Assembly (NCBI RefSeq): GCF_000321225.1
Contig: NW_004450946.1
Coordinates: 1 to 64,000 of the forward strand
From: Odobenus rosmarus divergens
Taxonomy: Eukaryota; Chordata; Mammalia; Carnivora; Odobenidae
Length of the DNA: 64,000 nucleotides
Reading direction: 5' to 3'
Below the pieces are notes generated by a model. The model saw only the letters and a list, made by a program, of their open reading frames with translations. It did no database searches and had not been told where the DNA came from. Position 1 is the first letter of the stretch, and every line of letters begins with the position of its first letter. Positions 33,516 through 45,619 of the stretch are shown one piece after another. The position numbers and the translations under genes were made by a program.

Positions 33516-33756
33516 AGAAAGAGTCTGCCAACCTATGATTTAGAGCATTTGCTGCTGGGTGTATTTTGGGAGTCCAGCAAAGGCTCTGATGATGAACATG
33601 GCTTCATGACGATGAACAAGTCCTTCTGTGGTCCTCAGCTTGCCTGCCACAGCAGGGTCAGCCCCAGGTATGCCCCTCCCAACTCGGGGAGTTGCTCCTC
33701 AAGATCTCTGGGTATCTACAGGAGCTAAGGGGACAGGATGGCTGGTAAGGCCCCAT

Positions 33757-33846
33757 TCTCCCATCCAAGTACTAACCAGGCCTGACCCTACTGAGCTTCC
33801 GAGATCAGATGAGATCGGGCACATTCAGGGTGGTATGGTTGTTGAC
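33757..33846 (-). pseudogene. 5S rRNA pseudogene, 3'-truncated
   Basis: The reverse complement starts GTCAACAACCATACCACC and continues through GATCTGATCTCGGAAGC-like sequence and GGCCTGGTTAGTACTTGGAT GGGAGA. Set against the vertebrate 5S rRNA I remember, it matches the first 90 nt with about 9 differences, several of them CpG-to-TpG/CpA changes. The last ~30 nt of 5S are not recognisable. The internal-promoter region is partly preserved but mutated, so it is almost surely nonfunctional. No clear A-tail or target-site duplication was seen. Confidence 0.9.
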
Positions 33847-33849
33847 TGG

Positions 33850-35140
33850 AAAGCTCCCATTCTCGAGCAGGGTCACTGGGGACATGGCCACTAGCCTGGT
33901 TAAACATGAGGGACACCTGATCGTTCTGTGGCCCTGACCTACAGATGAGGGTATGGGAAAGAAGCATGGGCATGGCCCCATTTTACAGATGGGAAAGAAA
34001 ACAGGCCCAGGGAGGTAAGCCCCATTGTTACCCTCAGAGTTTCCCAATTCCTGAACCAGCAATTTCCCCTCTCAACCCACAGATGAGTAGGTGACAAGAC
34101 CTGACACCAAATGACCTACAGTACACAAATTCGGGTTTAGGATGATTGCAACGCATTTGGTACACCTTCAGGGTCAAACTGACAAGAGCCGGAATCATAA
34201 GAATGGAGAGAAAAACAGGGGCAGCATAAAGACTTTTTGAATTCAAGGTAATCTCCTAAGTGAGGAAATGTCCTTATTTTGATTTGATTTCTGCACCAAG
34301 TAGCTTCTCCTCCCGGCTTGGCAGGCCCGGCGACCCCATGCCATCCCGCGCTATGGCCTGGGGTGGTGTTTATACCAGGCCCCCCTGCGCTCCTGTGGTC
34401 ACCACTCATGTGCTCTGTGCACCATGTCCCGAGCCAGGATGGAAGCAGCCTACCTTTATGAACACAGGGTAGAGGGTCTCCCACGGAATCCTGCTGTTTG
34501 AGGGCCCCGGTGGCCTCCCCTTCCTTCCCCTCCTTGAGAACGGAAGAGAAATTCTTCCCCCAGCATCCCAGGCTGCCTCCCCGCCCTGCTCAGCTCTGAG
34601 TGCTTCCAGAACCTACCTCAACTGGTTCTCCATCGATGAAACTGATCTCTAGTCTACAAGGTGTCTTTTTTTTTCAAGTCATAACATAAAATTTCAGTAA
34701 GTGCCTTTTCTCTTTCTTGTCTGTGTATTTTCACAATGCATTAATTAGAGCCAGTCCCTTAGTACCCCATCCAAGAAAATGAACAATCTGCTGAATATGG
34801 AACGCTCGTGTCTCTTTACTCAACAGTGATATGTAATTATACACATTAGTTGATAAAATTGGTAACATCATTAAAACATCATTAAAAACCCTGCTAAGTG
34901 TTCTGGGCCATAGCATTGCAAGAAATGAGATCAAAGAACCCACAGTGAAAAGAGTTGAGCGTGGTTTCTCCTTAACATGGTACTCTGTTAGCCTCTAAAA
35001 AAAATTTAGATAATGGATGCATATGGTACAAAATACGGACAATACAAAGGTGCATAGAGTTTGTAGGGAATGGCAATTCTCCCTCCTTCTCCTGCCTTCC
35101 AGCCACTGAGGGTCCCTGACTTTTACTTGGCTCATAAGAG
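33850..35140. other. Intron 1 sequence, unassigned
   Basis: No gene or clear transposon is recognised apart from the preceding 5S pseudogene. A 115-codon minus-strand open frame at 34137-34484 has no domain. Confidence 0.4.
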
Positions 35141-35144
35141 CAGC

Positions 35145-35345
35145 TGACCCTTGCTGAGCACTCACTGCGTCCCAGGCAGGAAACTCACAGTTTAGATGCA
35201 TTCACCTGTTTGCTTCTCACAACATCCCTAATGCAGTAGATGCTATGATTATCCTCATCTTGCAGTTGGGGAAACTGAGGCACCGAGTGGTTAAGTAAGA
35301 CCACATCTTTAGTAAGCAGCACTGTCAGGATTTGAGCTCAGAGTT
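35145..35345 (-). mobile_element. MIR-like SINE
   Basis: TGCTGAGCACTCACTGCGTC CCAGGCAGG, CAGTTGGGGAAACTGAGGCA CCGAG and AGCAGCACTGTCAGGATTTG AGC follow the reverse complement of MIR. Confidence 0.87.
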
Positions 35346-35529
35346 CACACTCACAACCATCACCCCTTCGCCTCTTGACACATTTCCGGCATCAGAGGCC
35401 ACGGGGGACCCCATTCACCTTGGTTTTCATCCTTAGCAGCAGGTTTGTTCACAGAGGGCCAAGCGGCTCAACAAGGGTCCACTCTCCTTCATTTCAAGCA
35501 GAAATCATGAGAGCCATATATTATATTCC

Positions 35530-35870
35530 ATGCACGTATCTATCCCATTACGTCCATACGTGAGCGTATGTGTGCATATGTACATATGGATACATGTTTA
35601 TGTATTTATACGGGCATATATGTATCTGGATGTGAATGCATGTATTCAAATATGTGTATATACATGCATGTATGTATATGGAAGTGCAAATGTTTATGAG
35701 TGTATATTTGTAGGTATTCAGATACATATGTGTGTAGGTATATGGATGTAGGAGTGTATATGTATGTACACACAGGTGTGTGAGCGTGTATATATACATG
35801 TATGTGTGTATTCAGATATGTGTGCATATCCATGTGTGTAGGTATACAATTGTGTGTGGGTGTTTATGTA
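35530..35870. repeat. Degenerate TG/TA-rich minisatellite-like tract
   Basis: About 340 bp are dominated by alternating purine-pyrimidine words (TATGTGTG, CATATGTACATATG, TATATACATG). A longer phrase near GTATTCA(G/A)AT with a following TGTGTGTAGGTATA recurs at about 35643, 35714 and 35808. Its Tyr/His/Thr-rich open frames are translation artefacts. Confidence 0.85.
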
Positions 35871-35999
35871 AGATTCACCAATAAATGGCTCTGAAATACA
35901 GCCAGGCAAGTCTTCGGTTTTCCCACAGCCCTCATAGCCACGTGGACCTCCTGAGCCCACTGCTAATTGCCCTAATTCAGAAGTTCTGGGTCTGTGGCC

Positions 36000-36845
36000 T
36001 CCACCTTGGTCACAGTCAGTGGACAACATGAGCACAGCGGCTGTGGACCAGCCCCCTGCACCGCCCCCCCCAGATGAAGGTTCCAGTTCCAGGGGTTCCA
36101 GTCACCACTGCCCATGTGGATTCTGAAACTTCTCCCTGGCAGACGTGCAGCTGCATCCAGGGACCGTGTTGAATCCCTTTCCAGGAGGCTGCCCCTCCCT
36201 TGCCTGGCTAATCCCCACTGGCCTTCCAGGCTCGGCTCAGCACCAGCTCCTCTGCGAAGCCTGTCCCACCGACATGGGTGCCGAGCACACCTGTGCTCTA
36301 CAGGCTGAGTCCTCGGGGGCCCAGGCCATACCCTAGCCATCTCTCTCCTTGTTCCTGGCAGAGTGTAGTGGAGGGGAGCAGCCCCCACGATGTGCGTGTC
36401 CCAGATGACTCAACCAGAGCAGCCATCCTGGGGTCGGCGTCTTCTTGCCACCCTCACTCGCTTCCAGATCTGCTCCTCCTCCCGAGGAGTCCCTTGTCTT
36501 GCTGAACGGCACCATATCCTCCACATGTGTCCAGTGCCACCGAACCCTCTGCAAGTGACCTGTTGAAGGGTTCAAGCCTGGCTGAACCCCATCGCCACTG
36601 CCCCAGCAGAGGTGGCCCCATTGCCCTGCTTGAACCAAGGCAGGTCCCTGGCCTTTGACTCTTCTGCACCATTACACTGCCATTCCCACCCCAGCTCTGC
36701 CTCCTCTCAGTGGAGGAAGACTCAGCCCCTCACGGGGCACATAAAGATCTCCACCACTGGGCCACACCACGTCTCGGCCACAGGCCTGGCCCCACCTACA
36801 TCACCTCTGACCTCCGGTGATGCTGTGTGCGGGAGGGACTCTGCT
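36000..36845. other. Intron 1 sequence, GC-rich, with possible L2 pieces
   Basis: An L2-like phrase (GGCCTTCCAGGCTCGGCTCA GCACCAGCTCC, about 36220) occurs in otherwise unassigned sequence. Open frames of up to 138 codons on both strands have no domain. Confidence 0.4.
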
Positions 36846-36849
36846 GTCA

Positions 36850-37125
36850 CCTGCTATTTCACACCTCTGAGCCTGCTTGTACCAGCCCCTTCCCACCAAT
36901 ATGACCACCTCCCACTCTGTTTTCAACCGTCCTCTGAGCTACCACTGCCTCCAGGAAGGCCTCCTAGACCTCCCAGGCCCAGGTCTGCCCTGGTTGCTGT
37001 CACAACCCACCCTCCCTCCATCCTTCCACTGTAAGCTCTCAAAGACAGGAATTGTCTATAAATCCTCAGGCCTTGGCCATGTCAGGAACGTGGCAGGAGC
37101 TCAAAAATATTTGGTGAAATGAACA
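36850..37125 (+). mobile_element. L2-like 3' fragment
   Basis: CTCCAGGAAGGCCTCCTAGA, CCACTGTAAGCTCTCAAAGA CAGGAATTGTCTATAAATCC and GTGGCAGGAGCTCAAAAATA TTTGGTGAAATGAA follow the 3' end of L2 in order. Confidence 0.8.
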
Positions 37126-37274
37126 GACTTCAAGTAGAGACACTGGAAGGACACACACGTCTTCCCCTTTCCCCCTACATATTAGTTGTCCAGTGTGGCC
37201 CTGGGGCCAACTAAGACCCCAGCTCCGTGACTGTTGTCTTGCCATTAGGGCTCTTTCTAGCCCCCCTCCCAGGA

Positions 37275-37360
37275 CAGTCCTGAGGCTGTGGAGTCAGGCA
37301 GACCATCTACCAGCTGTGTGGCCTGGGCCGGGCCCCATGCAGCTCCTCTAAGCTCCCACG
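37275..37360 (+). mobile_element. MIR-like fragment
   Basis: GGAGTCAGGCAGACCATCTA CCAGCTGTGTGGCCTGGGCC matches the 5' half of MIR; the rest is missing. Confidence 0.6.
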
Positions 37361-39400
37361 GGTGCAGGCAGAGCAAGGCAGGCCAGCCATGACTCTGCAC
37401 TCCATCCAAGTGGCCTGGCACCCCTCATTCATGGTGAGCTAACCGGCCTTGGAGAGGAAGCCTCTCGAGGACTACAGGTGGGATGAGGGTAAACAGCTTG
37501 CAAAGCCAAATAAGAAAGGGGCAGAAGCCAAGTGTGGTGGGGCAGAGGCCTGGGCTGGGGATGTTTACAGGAAGAGCCTCTCTTATCCTGTTTTCTTTTT
37601 TATCCCCCCCCCCCTTTAAATTTGAGTACATCCAGCTTCAAATCACTGCTTATATAGGGCAGGCGTGAGGTCCAGGGGATCTGCGGGTGCTAGCAGCTGG
37701 GGCGCACACTGCCTTCCTGAAGAAAAAGATGACCTGTCATTTTTTGCAGCTCCGAAGGCACGGTGTAGAGCCCCATCTAATATATTACATTTGATTTGCA
37801 GCAAGTCACTGATGAGCAGGCCAAATCCACCCCAAATGACATCGGATTGTTCCAAAGATCCACCCGCCCACTCGGCCCTCCAATGAACGTGACCTCAGAC
37901 GCAGGTGCAGTTCCCTAAGTCCTCAAGTCAGCAAGCCGGGCTGGGGGGCCGGCGGCGGGGGGGATTGGCTAAGTGCATGCTTTGGTCAGTGCACAAAAAT
38001 GCCACCCCACCTCCCAGGCTCCCACGGTTAAATCCGCCTCACGGGAACAGCTGATAAGCAGCCACGAAATGTCATAATTCAAGGTCTCAGAAATGAATGG
38101 GCTGTAGATGAGACTTCTGACTTTGCAAAAAAAACCTCTTCACTTTATCACTCCCAGAGCCTGACCTTGGCTGGAAACAGATGTTTCAAGCCCTGTCCTT
38201 GCGGGTGCAGCGTGCCGGCTGCTGGTCTTTATGGCCGGCATCTTCCAGGGGGGCCCTTGGCTTTGGGGGAAGAGTCTATGTTTCAAAGTCATGGGCGTCA
38301 GAGTTCAGTTATATAATATTATTGATCCCACTTGATCTGCTTAAGAAAAACATAACTAATTAGAGCCTATAAAACCCTACACACCAAATTAATTGTCTTG
38401 CTCTAGTCACTCCTACCTGAAGAAAATTATAAATATAGATGGCCACTGAACCTATATTTAGCCAGCACTGAGTTACCTGGTATTTATAATTAAGGAAGTC
38501 CAGAGAGGGAGAATGAACATTTTGTTGTTATTTTTTAAAGCCTTAAAAAAGAAAAAAAACCCTGCTTCCCATTTCGGTCACATATACACACAGCGACATT
38601 CTGTTACTGCAATAATTACAATTCTGACCCAAGTTAAGATTATTGCACAATTTCCTAGTCTCCTAAAATTGCTTTCTTCAACACATATCCACCCAGAGCC
38701 TGCAATTAATCTGCTCAACTTCCTACAGATTTCTGAAAAATCATTAAGTTTTACTTAGCAACCTTCATTTCTCTCTTCCCTGAAGTTGCCAAACAAAATG
38801 GTCTGACCTCCTATGAGGACGTTTAATTTATACATCTGGCCTCAACCTCTACCTTTAACATCCACAAAGAGCCATCTGAAAAACTCTACAATCTTGACTT
38901 TGAAGATCTTCCTTTTAAACCATTTACTTGTTAAAGGTTTCTTTACAGCTGTCTAGAATTAGTCATTTTACCAGATTTCTAAACCCAACCCTCCTTCTGT
39001 ATTTATTTTTGCCTCATTTTGACTGAAAAATAAAAAGTAAGACTTCTCCTCCTGAAAAAATTCAATCCTAAAGCCATGTGGGGCACAGCACGGCTTCTGG
39101 TGCGTGTGGGGAGGGCATGGGGGGAGACCAGGGGGAGACCTGGGGCAGCCAGAGCAGGTCGGTGCGGGGGGAGGTGTCCACGCTGGGAGGGGACAGCCCA
39201 GTCTGGGTATCAGAGCCCAAGTGCATGAGAAGCACATCCACACGGTGAGATGTAGACAGAACACATGCACACTGGTTACCCACAGGGAGAAGGATCAAAT
39301 ACGGTTTTCTCACTGTTGGAGAAGAAAACTGGAAAGAACTCTGTGGTGTTGGATTAGAATTGGATAACCGTGTGAATTTAGTTTTCAAGACAGACAAGTA

Positions 39401-39434
<34 letters not shown>

Positions 39435-40840
39435 ACCTCTCCTCACTGGATAGGCCTGTGAGCAAGCAGCAGCACGTGAACCCACCCAGAGCCCGGATCT
39501 TGGCTTCTAAATACCATTTGTACTAAAAGGAACCAGGGCTTTTTGGAGAAATGGCTGACTCCAGAGTCAGGGCAGGGAAAATGCAAGAGGAATCTGTAAG
39601 ACCACATTTTGGGAAGAGAGCAAGAAAGGGCTCCAAGAACCCTGGGGACACATCACTAGTATACAGAAGCCAGACTTGAAAGGCACCCACAGGCCAAACC
39701 AGGGGCCAGTTGAGAATCAAAATAAATAATCGCTCTGCTCTCATAGGTTGCAGTCCAAGAATAAAATAGGAAACCATGAGTCCATACAGATATACTTAAT
39801 AACAAATCCCAAGCTGTATACCAATTGGCTATTTTTACATTGTCTCGAAGTATCTCTCTGCAAAATATTTACTAATTTATAAAGGGGAAAGGAGAAACTT
39901 GACAGGCAGACAAAGCCCCTTAACCAGGTGATCAACAGGCATGCCATCAGCAATGAGGCAAACTGAAACGGGGGCCGTGGGGTCGGATGCAGTGACTCAC
40001 TTCTGTGAGACTCGCCCAAAGTGCAGAACCTGAACCTCACCGGGAGCAAACGTCAGACAAACCCCCAACGGAGGGACCTTCCACAATATAACTGGCCTGA
40101 CATTGGCAAGTGCCAAGGTCACAAAAGTCAAGAGAATGTTGAGGAACCACTCTAGACCCTGAGACAGTAAGGAACAGTGCTGTGTGAAGCCACACTGGAG
40201 CCCGAGGCCAAGGAAAAATCAGTAATGCTGATTTTTATTTAATTCTTATGTAAATTTCTGAGATTTCGTTCACTGTGGATTTTATTAATTTCAAATTTTA
40301 AAATATTGCATCAAAATGTTATTTACCTCGATTACTGAATTTTCTTCTGGCATCTGTCCCTTATACTTTGTGCCCAAGGTGAGTACCTTCCCCCTCCTAA
40401 TCCTAGGCCTGACCCCACGAAAGAGCCCCAATAGCTGGATGTCACACCTGACTCTGAACAGGACCCTTTCCTGTGAAGACCACTGTTGGACAGTTGGCAA
40501 TAGTGACTAAGGTGTGAGGATCAGATGGTGCAAGGTACCATCCGCAATCCCCCGGTTTCCATGGTGCCACAGTCCTGTACAGACTGGCCCTGTTTATGAA
40601 GAAAGACATACCAAAGGATGAGGTGTGATGAGGTCAGCTCAGTGATGTACTCTCAAGTGGCTCAGAAAAAGTTGTATACTGCACTCCCAACTCTTTCTGA
40701 GAGTTCATGATTATTATATTTTTTAAAAAGAATATTTTAATTGCCAGATCTCATGAAAGCTTCCAGAGAAGCCAACACTCAGATTCTACAAGAGTTCTCC
40801 CAAGTTTTTAATATCAGAAACTAATTTTAAAACGTTAACA
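37361..40840. other. Intron 1 sequence, mostly repeat-poor
   Basis: No gene is recognised. A stretch at about 37640-38500 lacks transposon signatures and has TAATTAG/TTAATTG cores (38355-38395). A (CA)n run sits at 39402-39431. The remainder is unassigned. Confidence 0.35.
39402..39431. repeat. (CA)n microsatellite
   Basis: An uninterrupted CA dinucleotide array of about 15 units. Confidence 0.97.
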
Positions 40841-40842
40841 TC

Positions 40843-41068
40843 GGGCGCCTGGGTGGCTCAGTTGGTTAAGCGACTGCCTTCGGCTCAGGTCATGATCCTG
40901 GAGTCCCAGGATCGAGTCCCACATCGGGCTCCCTGCTCAGCAGGGAGTCTGCTTCTCCCTCTGACCCTCTTCCCTCTCGTGCTCTCATTATCTCTCTCTC
41001 TCAAATAAATAAATCTTAAAAAAAAATAAAAATAAAAAAAGTATCTTTAAAAAAATAAAAAATAAAAT
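40843..41068 (+). mobile_element. can-SINE (SINEC), plus strand
   Basis: The head is GGGCGCCTGGGTGGCTCAGT, with an extended A-rich tail. The duplication is AAAACGTTAACATC at 40829-40842 and AAAATGTTAACACC at 41069-41082 (14 nt, two transitions). Confidence 0.96.
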
Positions 41069-41639
41069 AAAATGTTAACACCACTGTGCAGCCTCAGGCC
41101 TCAGGGATCCCGTGATCCCTGCAATGGAGGGACCCAGACATTTGGTCTAGACTTCCCTGACTCTAGGAGGCCCGCTGCTTACTTTTCTCTTTCTGAGTAT
41201 GCAAGACAAGTCTCACCTGGAAAATGCACCAGGGACATGCTAAGATTTGCTCTTAGCAAAAAGCATCTCGGCTTGTGAATGGAATGAAGCGTGTGACTTT
41301 CGGCACCAATGGTCATGCACAGCACACCCGGCAGGCTGGTTACACCGAAGATCCAAGAGCAAAGCGACACTAAGAACCCAAGGAAACCAGGGGGGTCCAT
41401 CTGGGGATCTCCAGAAAGAGAGGGCAGCGCTGGGCTGTCATTTGGGGCTGCTTAACTGAGGAAGGTCAGAAGTCTGCAAGGTTTGAGGGGGCGGGGGAAA
41501 AAAAGAAAGGATTTTTGTCCTTATGAAAGGTATGTTTAAAATTCAAACTTTAATATCTAAAACACTCTCACTGGAGAGCAGTTATCCTAAGGGAAATTAA
41601 AAAGGATTTTAGAGAAATTAATCTTCAAATTTTTCACTT

Positions 41640-42178
41640 TAAAAATAAATAGCTCCTATACCCCAAAGAAGTGAAAGCAAGGCCTTGAATAGATATTTGT
41701 ACACCCATGTGCATATCAGCACTGTTCACAATTGTCAAAAGGAGGAAGCAATCCAAGTGTCCATCAATGGACAAATGTGGTCTATGCATACAACGGATTA
41801 TTATTCAGCCTTAGAAAGCAAGGAAATTTTGACCCACATTACAATATGGGTGAACCTGGACGACATTATGCTCAGTGAAACAAGCCAGTCACAAAAGAAC
41901 GAAGATCGTTATGATTCCCCTTTGATGAGGCACCTAGGGTGGTCAAATTCATAAAGACAGAACGTAGAATGGTGGCTGCCAGGGGCGGAGGGAGGAGGAA
42001 TGGGGAGTTAGTGTTCACTCGGTAGAGTTTCAGTTTGGGAGGATGAGAAAGTTCTGGAGACTGGTGGTGGTGATCGTTGCGTGACTATGAGAATGCATTT
42101 AATGACACCAAACTCTACGCTTAAAAAAATGGTTAAGACGGCAAATTTTATTATGAATATTTTACCACAGTAAAAAAA
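41640..42178 (+). mobile_element. Old L1 3' end
   Basis: GTGTCCATCAATGGACAAAT, TTATTATTCAGCCTTAGAAA, GGTCAAATTCATAAAGACAG, GAATGGTGGCTGCCAGGGG and TACGCTTAAAAAAATGGTTA AGACGGCAAATTTTATTATG are the ORF2 terminus and 3' UTR of an old mammalian L1. Confidence 0.9.
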
Positions 42179-42184
42179 TATATC

Positions 42185-45100
42185 TCTTCCACATTCTCTC
42201 CGCACCTCTCCTAAAACTGACTCCTCTCCTGTGTCACGCAGGGTGCTGGGGACCTCAGCCCCAGTGACAGAGGCATTTGGAGGCGCACGAAGGAGAGGGT
42301 GCAGCCAGCCCCAAGGAGCAGGTACAACAAAGCTGCCCGGCTGTAATGACTAACTACTCTTGGTTCCGGGCAGCTCATCCCCCTCCTGTGTTTCTCTCTA
42401 TTACGTGGTTTCCCTTCCAGGGGAAAAGGGTACTGGGGAGGAGATAACAATGCTCTTGGAGATGGGCCAAGTTCACCTGACCCCATCACCCCAGCTTCCT
42501 TTTATCCAGATGTCCATCCCCAGGGTTGGCCTTGAAGGTCTGCTGACCAGACAGCCCCATACCAACCTCCTAGGCTGACCTCGGGGGTTTTGCCCTCCTG
42601 AGACAGGCAGCTTACGTTACATGAAGATACGGAGCACGGTGCCCGAGCTCAATAACGCCAATTAAAAACAGACGTAAAGAGAAACATGCTCTGTCATTTG
42701 GCTTCTGTGACTCAACCCCAAGCCAGTGATTAAAAATGAAGAAGCCACTGATGAGGCAGCTGTCATGATTTCACCAAAACACAACTTGAGGGACACCCTT
42801 TCCCGGTTGCAAAGCACACCCTGGATTATAAACTAAAAACAGGGCTTGCTGCGATCCTTTTCAGGTTAGCCCTCTTCCTGTGGCATGTGGGGCTTTTCGT
42901 GCAAGCGCTGTGCTAAGGAATCAGGGACCTAGATGGGCTGCCCGTCTCTGGCCCCTCGCTGGCTCCCAGCTTCTCTCTCAAGGGAGGAGCTAGATTCGCT
43001 TTTCTCTCCCTTTCATGCTAACGTGATGGTTTATGGAATATTTGGCAACAAAAAATTTCGACAGAACCTCTGTATTCAAAGTAAACTTCAGAAGCGCTAA
43101 TTCATAGGCGAGAAGTCATTGTGGGAAGGAGAGTGGAAGAAAACATCCCCAGCCCCCTCACTTCTGCCTGTGATTCACTGAGACAGTGCACGAGACAGTG
43201 CCCTGTGGACAGGGGACCGGATGAACAGCCCCTCCCCCCCACCCCACAGTCACCAGCTCTTCTGCAGTGACCCTGCTGTATATTTACTGCCAGTGTCTTA
43301 ATTTCTTTGCACCTCTAATTCCTTTTCTGTGCAATGGGGATTAACTGTCCCACCTCCATGGTTGTTGGGAGGGTAAATGCGGTTGGCACATGGCAAGCTG
43401 TCATGCAGATCGCTCTTTTCACCTCATTTCTTACAGAAAAGTACATGAGCGCATCTCACCTGCCACAAAGCCAGTTGCAAAGGCGGTTCAGGAACAAATC
43501 CCATTTGCCCTTTGATTCTAATTAAAAAAAAAAAAGTGGACTTCTTTATCACGGGTTCCTGTGGGGAAAATAATCTCTCCTAGACAGAAGCAAAAAGGTC
43601 AGCATGCATGGTATCACCCTGCTGGCCAGGCCTGTGGGGCATGTGGGAACAGGAGCTGTGCTCTGGGCACTCAGGGGCGTGCACACCTGCAGGGACGCAG
43701 CGCCACACGCATGCGGCTCTTACCATCCTGGAGCGTGATATTCTCCCATGTCGGCCGGTCCAGGGGTTTTTCAGTTCCCTGAAACTAAATTTTCTCTCAC
43801 CCCTTTCATTCTTCTCAACTGTTATAAAATGCGGCTGCCAATAAATGATCGATTCCAGGCTGACACATGTTTTTAGGTTCTAGACTTCTGATTCTGTAAA
43901 ACGAATTCATGCCTTATGTCATCATTCATGTACCCAAGTCTGCAAAGATAAATTCACTTCAAGTGAGAAACGTGCTCATTAGGTACTGTGAGATCCTGTC
44001 TGATTTATGGTCACCACTTGCTCAAGCCGAGAACTGGCATTTCTAACGCGTACTCTACCTACAAACACTCCGATGACACATCCCCTGAACAGGTGGAACT
44101 GGATCCAGCAATTTTTTTGGCAACTTGCAACGCAATGGCTACACACTTGCTCTCAGAGGGCTTAGTGGCTGTTCTTCATGAGCTGGGTGATCAGTGAGGA
44201 CCTGACAGGGCTGGGCTGCTTGTCCGCTCCCTCCCCGGGAATGACCAGCAAAGTCCCACTGCCCTGCCCCCACCCTCACTCAACGCTATTTCTACCAGAT
44301 GTTGCTGGGAGGTTGAGTTAGGGTGTGGCAGAGGGAATGCGTGTCACGAAACCCAACAGGACACCAGCAATCTGTGGTCACTTTCCCCCTTGCCCTGCCT
44401 GTGGCCCTGTAGGGAAGGGGCCAGTTCTTCCTGTTTTTCCAGAGAAGCTAGAAATTCAAATATCCTATCTGAAATCTGCCAAGGTTTAAATGTTGAGAGC
44501 TATCCCAACTTTCTAAAAACATTCTAGTCAACATAAAATACACCTGGAGGGCTGGCTCTACTCATCCCTGGATCACCACGGGGCCTGGCTTCCCTGGAGG
44601 GCCCTCCACGTGGCCCTCAGCCAAGCTCCTGGCTAGTGCTGGCTCACCCATCTATGGACCATCATCCATTTCCAGGGACCATGCCCTGCTCGGCATTTCA
44701 CGAGCCATTCCCCCTCAGAGTCCCTGCTCGGCCAGAAACAGATTCCAGATCCCACAGTGTGTTTCACAGTACCAGAGGTTCCAGAGTTCTCTGTAGATGG
44801 CCCCTTTTGAAGACTTCCGTTCTGTTCTGTCTCCCCAGGGACAAGTGCAGACACAAACTTAGTCAAACAATCACTCAGAATTCTCAGTGAGGGGTCGAAC
44901 TACTCCACACGCCGCCTTTCTAACCTCTTTCTTTTCCAAATCCAGGCTAAGTTTAGCTGCTTTTCGTATATCTCTGTCAGCGTCTACATAATTCCTACAT
45001 ATCCGCCTTTCTTGGAAAAGCACAAATTGCCTTCCATTTCATTTGATTACCCCTACAAGCCCATGTAATCTTTCCTCAGGAATTTTTATGCACCTAGCTA

Positions 45101-45595
45101 TTTACTACTGGCAGTTCTGCTGCTGTGGTTCTGCATGCCACATTTTCAAGCAGAAGAGTTGTGCATGTGGTTTCTCCTAGCCAAGGAGAAAGGCTTTGGG
45201 ATAGAAGAAAAGATCAGGGGAAAAAAACCCTAAAACTCAACTTGTTTGATGGGTTGTCTTGATCCCAAGTCAAAGAAACCATCGCCACCTTGCTCCCAGC
45301 AGCCAGAGATCCCAGAGCTTAATTGGCCTGCAAGTCATACCAGCATGCTGGGGGGCACCCCCCAGGCTGGCTAGGTGCTCATGCAGCCAGCACCTGCTGC
45401 AGCCAGCCAGCCGTCTCTTCTGCCTGTCCAATGTAACAGCCTGACTTCCCTCACTCTAGCTACCCGCATGTGAGTCCCAAATTCAGACACCAACTGCTCC
45501 TCACTCATCCCACACACTCAAATCCTCTCCAGGTCACCTCTTCAACCCACCACCTCCAAAGAGCCCCACCCAGACCCACTACTAGCTCCTCCCAC
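42185..45595. other. Intron 1 sequence, mostly unassigned
   Basis: No gene is recognised. A decayed MIR-like piece lies at about 43290-43395 (TCTGTGCAATGGGGATTAAC TGTCC). The block at 42600-43120 has no transposon signature. Short open frames are random-looking. Confidence 0.4.
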
Positions 45596-45619
45596 TGAAC
45601 CTATGGGAATTGTTATTAT

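Larger units (their letters stand above)
32570..33537 (+). mobile_element. hAT-type DNA transposon relic, split by an L1 and a SINE
   Basis: The left part (32570-32630) has ACTATGGCCCATGGGCCAAA TCTGG. The right part (about 33150-33307, resuming at 33531-33537) has TTTACTGGAGTACAGCCACA CCCATTCATT, TACAGAGACCCACAAGCCTA AAACATTT and ends AGAGTCTGCCAACCTATG. Together they match a known nonautonomous hAT-like mammalian element whose ends resemble CAGGGGTCGGCAAACT; the family name is uncertain. The interruptions are an antisense L1 piece and a recent can-SINE. Confidence 0.7.

Noticed and set aside
35548..36035. Tyr/His/Thr-rich open frames of 70-105 codons on both strands
   Set aside because: They are translations of the degenerate TG/TA tract; no domain, no start context, and several frames are open at once, as expected for low-complexity DNA.
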